From assembly GCA_029565415.1 (NCBI GenBank), contig JAKQOH010000214.1, positions 1-29,316 of the forward strand: a stretch of DNA of 29,316 bases, in the 5' to 3' direction. The translations under genes and the position numbers were made by a program. Position 1 is the first letter of the stretch. Each line of letters opens with the position of its first letter. The notes beneath the pieces are model-generated. The model was not told where the DNA came from, did not search any database, and saw only the letters and a list, made by a program, of their open reading frames with translations. This document shows positions 22,818-29,316 of this stretch, one piece after another. The stretch comes from Candidatus Rifleibacteriota bacterium (GTDB lineage: Bacteria; Riflebacteria; Ozemobacteria; Ozemobacterales; Ozemobacteraceae).

Positions 22818-23690
22818 GTGGAATCACATTCCCTGCTGTTCGCCTTTGCCCTGACCCTGTTTGCCGGCCTGGCAACCGGGATAGGCAGCCTGCTGGCATT
22901 TCTCACGAAACGCACGAACACCAGTTTCCTTGCCGGTGCCCTGGGCTTCTCGGCGGGCGTCATGATCTACGTATCGATGCTCGAAATCATTCCCAAGGCA
23001 CGAGAGGCCCTGACCGCCGGGTTCGGTGCCCGCACCGGGGAAATCTACACCGTGCTGGCCTTCTTTGCCGGAATGATCGGCACGGCGCTGATCGACCAGC
23101 TCGTCCCCTCGTTCGAAAACCCTCATGAAATCCGGAATGTCGAGGAACTGGGGGAGGATTTCGCGTGTCCCGACGATCAGGAGCCGGGAACTGCCCTTCC
23201 CGTGAAACCGGTCCCTGCCCCGACGGCCAGCCGCGAGCGCGAGCTGATGCGCATGGGAGTCTTCTCGGCGCTTGCGATCGGGATCCACAACTTCCCTGAA
23301 GGGCTCGCGACCTTCATCGGTGCCCTCAAAGACCCGACGATGGCTCTGGGTATCGCCGTCGCCATCGCGATCCACAACATTCCCGAAGGCATCGCCGTCT
23401 CGGTGCCGATCTACCACGCGACGGGAAGCCGCCGCCGGGCCTTCCTGCTCTCCTTCCTCTCGGGTCTGGCCGAGCCCGTCGGGGCGGTCGTCGGGTATTT
23501 CCTGCTGTATCGCTTCTTCAGCGACTCGGTGTTCGGCTTTCTGTTCGGCGGGGTCGCCGGCATCATGGTGTTCATCTCGCTCGACGAGCTGCTACCCACC
23601 GCGGAGAAATACGGGGAACATCATCTCTCCATCTTCGGGGTGGTGTCGGGAATGATGGTCATGGCCGCGAGTATCCTGCTGATGCGCTGA
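22818..23690 (+). CDS. zupT: ZIP family metal transporter (ZupT type)
   Basis: This 290-residue inner-membrane protein has eight or so hydrophobic helices and the two ZIP metal-site motifs: HNFPEGLATF in TM4 and HNIPEGIAVS in TM5. SGLAEPVGAVVGY follows, and FISLDELLP comes near the C terminus. ZupT proteins import zinc and, less selectively, iron, manganese or cobalt. Between TM3 and TM4 lies an acidic and proline-rich loop (about residues 98-140, with ACPDDQEPG). The start is GTG 22818, with AGGAG five bases upstream. An ATG two bases earlier is in the wrong frame. The gene stands alone, with its own promoter and a 159-base gap before the next gene. Confidence 0.94.
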   Translation: MESHSLLFAFALTLFAGLATGIGSLLAFLTKRTNTSFLAGALGFSAGVMIYVSMLEIIPKAREALTAGFGARTGEIYTVLAFFAGMIGTALIDQLVPSFENPHEIRNVEELGEDFACPDDQEPGTALPVKPVPAPTASRERELMRMGVFSALAIGIHNFPEGLATFIGALKDPTMALGIAVAIAIHNIPEGIAVSVPIYHATGSRRRAFLLSFLSGLAEPVGAVVGYFLLYRFFSDSVFGFLFGGVAGIMVFISLDELLPTAEKYGEHHLSIFGVVSGMMVMAASILLMR

Positions 23691-23790
23691 GTGTCGGAGG
23701 TTCGGCGTTCCGCTGACGAATTGTCGGCACCCATTTCCCCACCGGCTGTGAGAATCTTGCTCTCGAGGCCTGTTTGAAATGGCCGAAGAG

Positions 23791-23807
23791 GTGGCACGAT
23801 TCCTGCT
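23791..23807 (+). promoter_or_regulatory. rpoN-dependent promoter: Candidate sigma-54 (-24/-12) promoter for the clostripain-like protease
   Basis: GTGGCACGATTCCTGCT matches the consensus TGGCACG-N4-TTGCW at every fixed base except one T. The invariant GG (23793-23794) and GC (23805-23806) have the required 10-base spacing. The start would be near 23818, about 32 bases before the ATG. Bases 23691-23790 could hold an activator site; I see no obvious one. Confidence 0.55.
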
Positions 23808-23849
23808 CTCTGATCGGCTCACGCAATTTCCGACAGAGAGGTCACAACG

Positions 23850-25037
23850 ATGCAGGCAATCCGACGGATTCTGGTTCTTCTGGCGATTCTGATGGCCCCG
23901 GTGACGGGGTGGGCCCTCAACGACTGGACCATCCTCATCTACATGGTGAACGACGACAAGGACACCGTGATGCAGGATGCGAACGGGCGCAATGTCGAGG
24001 CGATGAAGCGTGTCGGCCCCCCGGCCGGCTGCGAAGTGGTCGTGATGGAGGACCGGACGGCGCGCGGCTCGATCTTCAACTCGAACAAGGGCGGCGAGGC
24101 CTCGATCTACTCGATCCAGAAGGGCGACATCACCGTCGAGAGCGAGCCGGGGGAAGTCAACATGGGCTCCCCGAAGGTGCTGTGGGGCTTCCTCAAACAT
24201 GCTGTCGCCCGCCATCCGGCGCAGCGGTATGCCCTCATCATCAACAGCCATGGCAGCGGCATCTTCTCCTGGCGCGGCACGGGCGGCACGGGCAGCAGCC
24301 GGCCCGGCGAAGTCGTGTTCAACCCGAACGACCGGTTCGTGGGGTATGACCATGCCGACAACGATTGTCTGACAGTGTTCGAGATCGTCGCCGTCCTCGA
24401 CAGCTTCCGCACCCAGTTGAACGGGAACCGGCCGCTGTCGGTTCTGGCCTTCGATGCCTGTCTTCCCGGCTCGATCGAAGCCGTCTACCAGTTCCGGAAC
24501 TCCTGCGAGATCATGGTTGGGGCTGCCGACACGACCGGGATCAACGGGTATCCCTACGGAAGAATCCTGAGTTCCCTCCAGGCGAAGCTTCCGTCGGATG
24601 CCGCCGGATTTGCCGCGAGTATGGCCGGCGCCGCCGGCATGCGGGACATGGGCTACTGGAACATGTCGCGCGCTGCCGAGCTCGCCTTCGCCTTCAACGC
24701 ATTCGTTCTCGAGCTGATGAACGCTTCCGCCGACGGATACCGGTTCACGCCGAGCGAGTCCTACGGCGGCAAAGACTACTACTGGGATATCGAGGCGAGC
24801 TTGTCCCGGATCGACGGCCTTGCGGGCGTGAAAAACGCCGCCATTCTCGAAAAGACCGCCGAAGAGGCCCGCTCGGCCGTCGCCGCCTGCCGTGCCGTCG
24901 AGACACGGACCGGCATCTCGGTCGCCCTGCCGATTCCGTCGGATTACCGCCAGTTCCGGGCCTTCTACAAGGCCCTCGACTTCGCTCGCGACACCCAGTG
25001 GGATGAATACCTCGATCGCCACTATGGCATCAAGTAA
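23850..25037 (+). CDS. Clostripain-family (C11) cysteine peptidase, exported
   Basis: This 395-residue protein starts at an ATG with GAGAGG 8 bases upstream. Residues 1-23 are a signal peptide ending in WAL (ILVLLAILMAPVTGWA). The caspase-like fold of peptidase family C11 is visible: NDWTILIYMVNDD at the start and RYALIINSHGSG with catalytic His134. SVLAFDACLPGSIEA follows with catalytic Cys204. Family members cleave after Arg or Lys and act outside the cytoplasm. No internal autoprocessing linker is obvious, and I see no sorting signal at the C terminus. The substrate is unknown. A candidate sigma-54 promoter precedes the gene and a strong terminator follows, so it seems to be a self-contained transcription unit. 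Confidence 0.9.
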   Translation: MQAIRRILVLLAILMAPVTGWALNDWTILIYMVNDDKDTVMQDANGRNVEAMKRVGPPAGCEVVVMEDRTARGSIFNSNKGGEASIYSIQKGDITVESEPGEVNMGSPKVLWGFLKHAVARHPAQRYALIINSHGSGIFSWRGTGGTGSSRPGEVVFNPNDRFVGYDHADNDCLTVFEIVAVLDSFRTQLNGNRPLSVLAFDACLPGSIEAVYQFRNSCEIMVGAADTTGINGYPYGRILSSLQAKLPSDAAGFAASMAGAAGMRDMGYWNMSRAAELAFAFNAFVLELMNASADGYRFTPSESYGGKDYYWDIEASLSRIDGLAGVKNAAILEKTAEEARSAVAACRAVETRTGISVALPIPSDYRQFRAFYKALDFARDTQWDEYLDRHYGIK

Positions 25038-25058
25038 AATATAGTATCGTATATAGTT

Positions 25059-25101
25059 GGCGGGCCATCCGTGTGACACGGCTGGCCCGCCTCTTTTCTT
25101 G
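25059..25101 (+). terminator. Intrinsic terminator after the clostripain-like gene
   Basis: GGCGGGCCA (25059-25067) pairs perfectly with TGGCCCGCC (25083-25091), with an inner CCGTG/CACGG stem and a TGA loop. TCTTTTCTT follows. It lies 22 bases after the stop codon. Confidence 0.88.
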
Positions 25102-25141
25102 TCGTCCATCTTCCGGAATCATTCTTCGGGGATGGGTGTGG

Positions 25142-25147
25142 TATCAT
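25142..25147 (+). promoter_or_regulatory. Extended -10 element upstream of the TPR/HEAT gene
   Basis: TGTGG directly precedes TATCAT (5/6 to TATAAT), giving an extended -10 just downstream of the terminator. No good -35 is seen. The leader would be about 62 bases, ending in a GGGGAG ribosome-binding site. Confidence 0.35.
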
Positions 25148-25216
25148 GAACGAAAATACCGCCCTGGCCCTCGGGCAGGGTGGTGATGTGAGCGACTGCG
25201 CGGGGAGAAGAACCTC

Positions 25217-28200
25217 ATGGCGGATCGACCAGCGTTGAGTGGCCGGTTGACGACCTTTTCGTCCCTTGTGGGCGTTGCCCTGTTTCTGACCTGTCCCTTC
25301 GTCAGGGTTGCCGATGCCGCGCCTGGAACGCCGCTTGTGCGTCCGGCAGCCGGCGCCGCCGAATCCGCCCCCGCCTCCCAGGATCCCGATGCCGCCATTG
25401 CCGCGCTCGAGGCGAGTCTGGCGGTCGCGAGCGACCCGACGTCTTTGCGGCCGAAACTCGCCGAGGTGCTCGTGAAGCGCGCGCTGAAAGCGGCAGAGGC
25501 TTCTTCCGACCTCGAACAGGCTCAGCTTATCCAGATCTCCGGGGATTTCCGCCGGGCGAAAGAGCTCGTTCCCGGGAACCCCGCCATCTGGCTGGCATAT
25601 CTGAGTTTCCTGCTTTCGCGGCCCGACCAGGCGCCGATCGCCGCCACCGAAGCCCCGGCCGCGCTCGATACGGTCATGCTGACGCTTCCCAAGCCTCTTC
25701 CGGCGGGCTGGAAGAACGTCGTCGAGCGGCTTGACACACTGTATGCGCAATCCGACATGCCCCTGTACCGGGTGCAGTGTCTCGAACTGCTTGCCCAGAA
25801 CGGCGACGCTGGGGCGGCATCCGCCTCGAAGCTGCTGGTGATTGCCCGGGAAACGGCGAAGCGCCGCTCTCCTGAAGTCGTGAGCCGGATCGATGCCGCT
25901 CTCAGCCTCGGCGATCTGGGCCAGGCGCAACTCCTGCTGAACGGCCTCCAGCGGCTCGATCCCGCGATGCCGTCGCTCCCGACCCTTCAGAAGCGCCTTC
26001 GCATGGCGCGCCAGATCGACGGGATGGTCACGGCGGCGTTCAAGGCCGTGCGTGAGGGCAAGCCCGCGTTCGCGCGCGAGATGTGCGAGCAGATCCTCCG
26101 TATCGATCCGCACAACCCCCAGGCGCGCACCCTTGCTGCCCGGCTGTCCCCCGAAACCGTGGCATCTTCTGCCGCCAGTCCCGCGGGCGAAGCGGATCGC
26201 AGCAATGCGATGATCCAGGAGCTCCTGATCAAACTCGATATCGCCGTCGCCCGGGAGGACATCCTCGCGGCACGTCAGATTTTGCGCGAGTTCGTCACCA
26301 TGGGGCTTGCGACACCTCCGCATCTGGTGCGCCTCCAGCGCATCGAACAGGAGATCCTCGTCTCCCGCCTGTTCGTGGCCCAGCGGTTCGACGAGGCGCA
26401 GAGCCTCTTCGAGGCGCGCCAGTGGGAGAAGCTGCGCCGTCTGCTCAACCGGAATCCGGCACTCGCCGACTCGACCGAACGGGTGATCAGGGTCTGGGAA
26501 ATGGCCCTGGTGGCTGATTATGAGTTGGGCTGGAAGCCCCTCGAAACCCTGACCGCCGAGGCGGACCGGCTTGCCGAGAAGGCGCCCAAAAGCTTCTGGC
26601 CACCCTACGTGAAGCTGATGGTGGCGTTGAAGCAGGGCCGATATGCCGATGCCGACGCGCTTCTCACCGCCGCTCAGACGATCGAGCCGAACAGCCGCTT
26701 CCTGACCTGGCCGTCGCGGATTCTCTGGCTGTGGCGTCACGGTTGGAAGTTCGCCCCGCTCGTCATTCTCGGCTTCATCTACCTGCTGGCCCGCACCATG
26801 CACATCTTTTTCGCCTGGTGGGAACGCTTCTACTGGCGCTGGATCGCGATCGTCGCCTGGATCTTCCCCGGCATCGCGCTCGGCTCGCTCGAGAAGCGGT
26901 TTACGGCCGCCCGCGATAACGAGGACAAGCTTCGTCTCTTCTTTCTTCTGGCGCGCTGCTCGTTCGCCACCGGCAACGCCCCGAAGGGAATCCGTTATGC
27001 CGAACAGCTTCTCGAGGTGAATCCGGGCGATCCCCGGGCCGTCGAGATGCTCGGCCGGCAGTATCTCTCGCTGCCCAACCCGACGCCGGCTCAGTTTGCG
27101 TTTGTCGTGAGCTATGCGGCCGGCCGGCCGAACGACCGGGGGCTGATCGAGAAGCTCGGGAAATCCGTGCTCGCGGGACGGGCCATTACCCCGGAGCTCC
27201 TGCCCGTGCTGGGCCGGTATATGTCGCTTTTTCCCGAAGATGACCAGATGACGCGGCTTCTCGTTGAGTTTTACCGGAACGCCGATGCCGTCGGCCTGAC
27301 GGGCGAAGCGATCGATTTCATCGAGCATGCCTGGAACAGGCACGGTACCGAAGAACTCTGGTATGTCCTGCTCCGGGCGCTGATCGTGCGCGGGCTGTAT
27401 GAGCGTTTCGAGAAACTCGTGACGGATGCCGCCGCCTCCGGAAAGGGCGGAGAATGGTGGCGCCTGTTCGAACTGGTCGATCGTCAGATCGAGGATGGCA
27501 TTACCCCGATGCAATCAAGCCTGGGAGCCAAGGACAAGGCCCTGCTGACGGAGGCGATGCAAAACGTGCTGGCAATGCGGTTCGTGATGAAAAAGCATTT
27601 CCAGCAACTGGCTCTCGCCCTGGACGGCCACGTGATGTCCGAGGATGTCGCCATCCGGTACCATGCCCAGAAAGCCCGCGATCATCTTCGCTCACAGACC
27701 ATGAAGACCGAGGCGTTCCTCGCCGGCATGACGCGGCTCGTGCCGGATGTATCGACACCGCCTGCCGTGCCGGTTGACGAGCCGATGGCCGGAGCCGAGG
27801 CGCCTGGGGCCGAAACTCCCGAAGCCGAAACTCCCGTTCCCGACGACGAGTTCGTTGCTGCCGGCGGTCCCGCAGAACCCGAGACGGTATCCATCGCGAC
27901 TTCGTCGGAGCCCGTCGAACCGCCCCAGCAGCTGGACGAGACGCCACAGATGGGCTCCGAGCCGTCCCAAGAGACACCCGGTGAATTCGGGGCCCTTCCC
28001 GGTATTCCGGCAGAGCCATCTGTCGAGCTGCCGCAGATGCCGGGCGAGACGGCAGGCGCGGCCGCCGGCGAATCCCACGACGACCTGTTTGCCGATCTGG
28101 ATCGGCAGTCTTCCGAAGACATCGCCGCTGCCCCGGTGCAGAATCCCGAACCCCCCGCGGAGCCGATGCCGGAACCCATCGAGCCCCCTTCCGGTGACCA

Positions 28201-28936
28201 GCCCCGTTCCGACCTGGCCCCGTCCACGATGGAGCTGCCTCCCGTGCATGAGCCGCCCGTCGCAGAGCCGGAAGCCGGCGCCTCGACGGTCGGTGGCCGG
28301 ATCCGGGAGCTTGCCGATGATGCGGAGTATGGGGATATCCAGCTTCTCGTCGGCGAAACCGGGCCGGGTGATATGGAATATTGGAAAGAATATATCGAGC
28401 GCCCTCCTTCCCGTTCGGTTCTCGAGACGCTGCCGAAACTGTTGGCCGCTCGCCATGCGCCCGAGCTGACACCCGTGTTGGCCCGGCTTGTCGGCTCGGA
28501 ACACCCGCGCGTTCGGGCGAATGCTGTCGAGGCGCTTGAAGAGAACGGCGACCAGGAGGCCATCCCGGTGTTCATCACGCTGCTGCGGGACGACGACAAC
28601 CGGGTGCGGGCCAACGCCCTCAAGGGCATGTCGAAATTCGGCGTCGATACGGTTCTCGAAGAGCTTCGCGGCATGATCGAGGATCCCCGCGTGGAAATGC
28701 GGGACTCGGCCACGTATGTGCTGAAGGGAATCCGTGGCCAGGATGCGGCGGTCCTGCTCGAGCGGCTGCTGCGCGACGGCTCGCCGCTGGTGCGGTTCAA
28801 CGCGATCCGGTCGCTGGCGGCGCAGGGCGATCCCGGCAACATGCAGCGGCTGATGGAGTATCTTCCCGAAGTGGCCGATCCCGAGGAGCGCGATCTGCTG
28901 TTCAAGGCGATCGCCGAACTCCAGAAAGCCGGCTGA
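25217..28936 (+). CDS. Large TPR / membrane hairpin / Pro-rich / HEAT-repeat protein, 1239 aa
   Basis: The start at ATG 25217 has GGGGAG 9 bases upstream. Residues 1-35 are a signal peptide or anchor (FSSLVGVALFLTCPFVRVADA). Residues 50-500 are helical TPR-like repeats. Two membrane helices follow (about 510-526 and 538-555) with an Arg-rich connecting loop, then more TPR-like helices to about 840 (AEQLLEVNPGDPRAVEMLGR). Residues 847-1024 are a Pro/Glu/Ala-rich flexible linker. Residues about 1062-1238 are HEAT/HEAT_2 repeats (HPRVRANAVEALEENGDQEAIP, DNRVRANALKGMSKFG). If the N-terminal signal is cleaved, both solvent parts face the periplasm and the hairpin dips into the membrane. This is a scaffold architecture; I know of no named family. 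The partners are unknown. Confidence 0.85.
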   Translation: MADRPALSGRLTTFSSLVGVALFLTCPFVRVADAAPGTPLVRPAAGAAESAPASQDPDAAIAALEASLAVASDPTSLRPKLAEVLVKRALKAAEASSDLEQAQLIQISGDFRRAKELVPGNPAIWLAYLSFLLSRPDQAPIAATEAPAALDTVMLTLPKPLPAGWKNVVERLDTLYAQSDMPLYRVQCLELLAQNGDAGAASASKLLVIARETAKRRSPEVVSRIDAALSLGDLGQAQLLLNGLQRLDPAMPSLPTLQKRLRMARQIDGMVTAAFKAVREGKPAFAREMCEQILRIDPHNPQARTLAARLSPETVASSAASPAGEADRSNAMIQELLIKLDIAVAREDILAARQILREFVTMGLATPPHLVRLQRIEQEILVSRLFVAQRFDEAQSLFEARQWEKLRRLLNRNPALADSTERVIRVWEMALVADYELGWKPLETLTAEADRLAEKAPKSFWPPYVKLMVALKQGRYADADALLTAAQTIEPNSRFLTWPSRILWLWRHGWKFAPLVILGFIYLLARTMHIFFAWWERFYWRWIAIVAWIFPGIALGSLEKRFTAARDNEDKLRLFFLLARCSFATGNAPKGIRYAEQLLEVNPGDPRAVEMLGRQYLSLPNPTPAQFAFVVSYAAGRPNDRGLIEKLGKSVLAGRAITPELLPVLGRYMSLFPEDDQMTRLLVEFYRNADAVGLTGEAIDFIEHAWNRHGTEELWYVLLRALIVRGLYERFEKLVTDAAASGKGGEWWRLFELVDRQIEDGITPMQSSLGAKDKALLTEAMQNVLAMRFVMKKHFQQLALALDGHVMSEDVAIRYHAQKARDHLRSQTMKTEAFLAGMTRLVPDVSTPPAVPVDEPMAGAEAPGAETPEAETPVPDDEFVAAGGPAEPETVSIATSSEPVEPPQQLDETPQMGSEPSQETPGEFGALPGIPAEPSVELPQMPGETAGAAAGESHDDLFADLDRQSSEDIAAAPVQNPEPPAEPMPEPIEPPSGDQPRSDLAPSTMELPPVHEPPVAEPEAGASTVGGRIRELADDAEYGDIQLLVGETGPGDMEYWKEYIERPPSRSVLETLPKLLAARHAPELTPVLARLVGSEHPRVRANAVEALEENGDQEAIPVFITLLRDDDNRVRANALKGMSKFGVDTVLEELRGMIEDPRVEMRDSATYVLKGIRGQDAAVLLERLLRDGSPLVRFNAIRSLAAQGDPGNMQRLMEYLPEVADPEERDLLFKAIAELQKAG

Positions 28937-28963
28937 CCGCACGTCTTCGATGGAATACGAGCG

Positions 28964-29239
28964 ATGGGACGCAAAGAGATCGCAGAAAAAATAGCTGCTG
29001 GTACAGTTCATGTGACGCGACACGCGTATGATCAGATGGTCGCGCGCGGGATCTATATCAAGCAGGTGCACGAGGCGATCGCAAATGGACGCGTGACCAG
29101 AAAGTGGCCGGACCGCGGCGGGGACCGCCTGGCCATTGTCGGTGCCCGGTTCAACGGCGACGTGATCAAGGTCATCGTGAAGGATAGCGAGGTCCCCCGG
29201 GTCATCACGGTGTGCTGGCCCTACGAAACCGGTGACTGA
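28964..29239 (+). CDS. DUF4258 domain protein, 91 aa
   Basis: This small protein has the DUF4258 pattern: VHVTRHAYDQMVARGIYIKQVHEAIANG (residues 15-42), then a GDRLAIVGARFNGDVIKVIVKDSEVPRVITVCWP strand region. DUF4258 proteins are thought to be RelE-like and are often found beside HTH/MqsA-type antitoxins. No antitoxin is present next to this one, so a toxin role is uncertain. The ATG at 28964 has only GGAATA upstream. It lies 27 bases downstream of the TPR/HEAT gene and may be transcribed with it. Confidence 0.75.
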   Translation: MGRKEIAEKIAAGTVHVTRHAYDQMVARGIYIKQVHEAIANGRVTRKWPDRGGDRLAIVGARFNGDVIKVIVKDSEVPRVITVCWPYETGD

Positions 29240-29250
29240 GGCCGCGGCGC

Positions 29251-29316
29251 TCAGGAAAAGAGCAGCTGGATCAGGGCCTGCAGGAAGACTTCCTTGAGCA
29301 GCACGAGAATGCCGGG
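29251..29316 (-). CDS. C-terminal end of a minus-strand gene (runs off the window)
   Basis: The last 21 codons of a minus-strand frame reach a TGA at 29253-29251. The residues are strongly hydrophobic with a few charged ones (ILVLLKEVFLQALIQLLFS), like the end of a membrane helix or an amphipathic C-terminal helix. The stop lies 11 bases from that of the DUF4258 gene. Too little is visible for identification. Confidence 0.45.
   Translation of the reverse strand, partial: PGILVLLKEVFLQALIQLLFS

Noticed and set aside
25022..27514. 830-codon open frame antisense to the TPR/HEAT gene
   Set aside because: It covers the well-initiated sense gene and ends inside the clostripain-like gene, and its residue composition is that of a shadow frame.
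1..29316. CRISPR arrays, tRNA or rRNA genes, integrases and transposases
   Set aside because: I looked on both strands and found no spaced direct-repeat array, no cloverleaf and no recognisable recombinase or transposase motif.

Overview
This is a GC-rich, gene-dense chromosomal window. All 21 complete protein genes look chromosomal and of one compositional type. I see no rRNA, tRNA, CRISPR array, insertion sequence or phage gene. Several exported proteins carry Sec signal peptides, and one protein resembles GspC/PilP and secretin N-domains, which points to a diderm bacterium. A putative electron-confurcating lactate dehydrogenase, a corrinoid adenosyltransferase and a TGS-uridine kinase fit an anaerobic or fermentative, deeply branching lineage. 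The TPR/HEAT giant and the clostripain-like protease make Candidatus Riflebacteria/Ozemobacteria or a similar candidate phylum a reasonable guess, but nothing here proves the taxon.

Layout. 1-2.9 kb: exported or membrane proteins of unknown role, including a GspC/PilP- and STN-like protein whose stop lies one base before the start of a PrcB-like protein. 2.9-3.5 kb: cob(I)alamin adenosyltransferase. 3.5-7.5 kb, minus strand: a TPM-domain protein, a left-handed beta-helix acyltransferase-like protein, a TIGR02757 protein with an endonuclease III-like cysteine loop, and a TGS-uridine kinase. A 235-base gap among these holds two short tandem-repeat tracts of a kind seen dispersed in many environmental genomes. 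7.5-7.9 kb: a divergent promoter region. 7.9-12.7 kb: a small four-cysteine protein, then a GH13 debranching-type enzyme translationally coupled to a fused membrane/spermidine-synthase-like protein. 12.9-14.3 kb: a nine-cysteine mini-protein coupled by ATGA to an O6-alkylguanine alkyltransferase/AlkA glycosylase fusion.

14.5-21.3 kb, plus strand: a 999-residue hybrid histidine kinase, a secreted 172-residue protein, then etfB-etfA-glcD. This trio has the gene order of the confurcating lactate dehydrogenase LctBCD. As sequenced, etfB needs one frame change near its C terminus to end at the expected ATGA overlap with etfA. 21.3-25.1 kb: a convergent GT-C-type membrane glycosyltransferase that may be read from a leaderless mRNA, a divergent ZupT-type zinc transporter, and a clostripain-family protease behind a good sigma-54 promoter candidate and ahead of a strong intrinsic terminator. 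25.2-29.3 kb: a 1239-residue TPR / membrane hairpin / Pro-rich / HEAT protein, a DUF4258 protein, and the end of a minus-strand gene.

The clearest functional units are the lactate dehydrogenase-ETF cluster, the alkylation-repair fusion with its cysteine-rich partner, and the GH13/spermidine-synthase-like pair. The long reading frames antisense to these genes look like shadows of GC-rich coding DNA.
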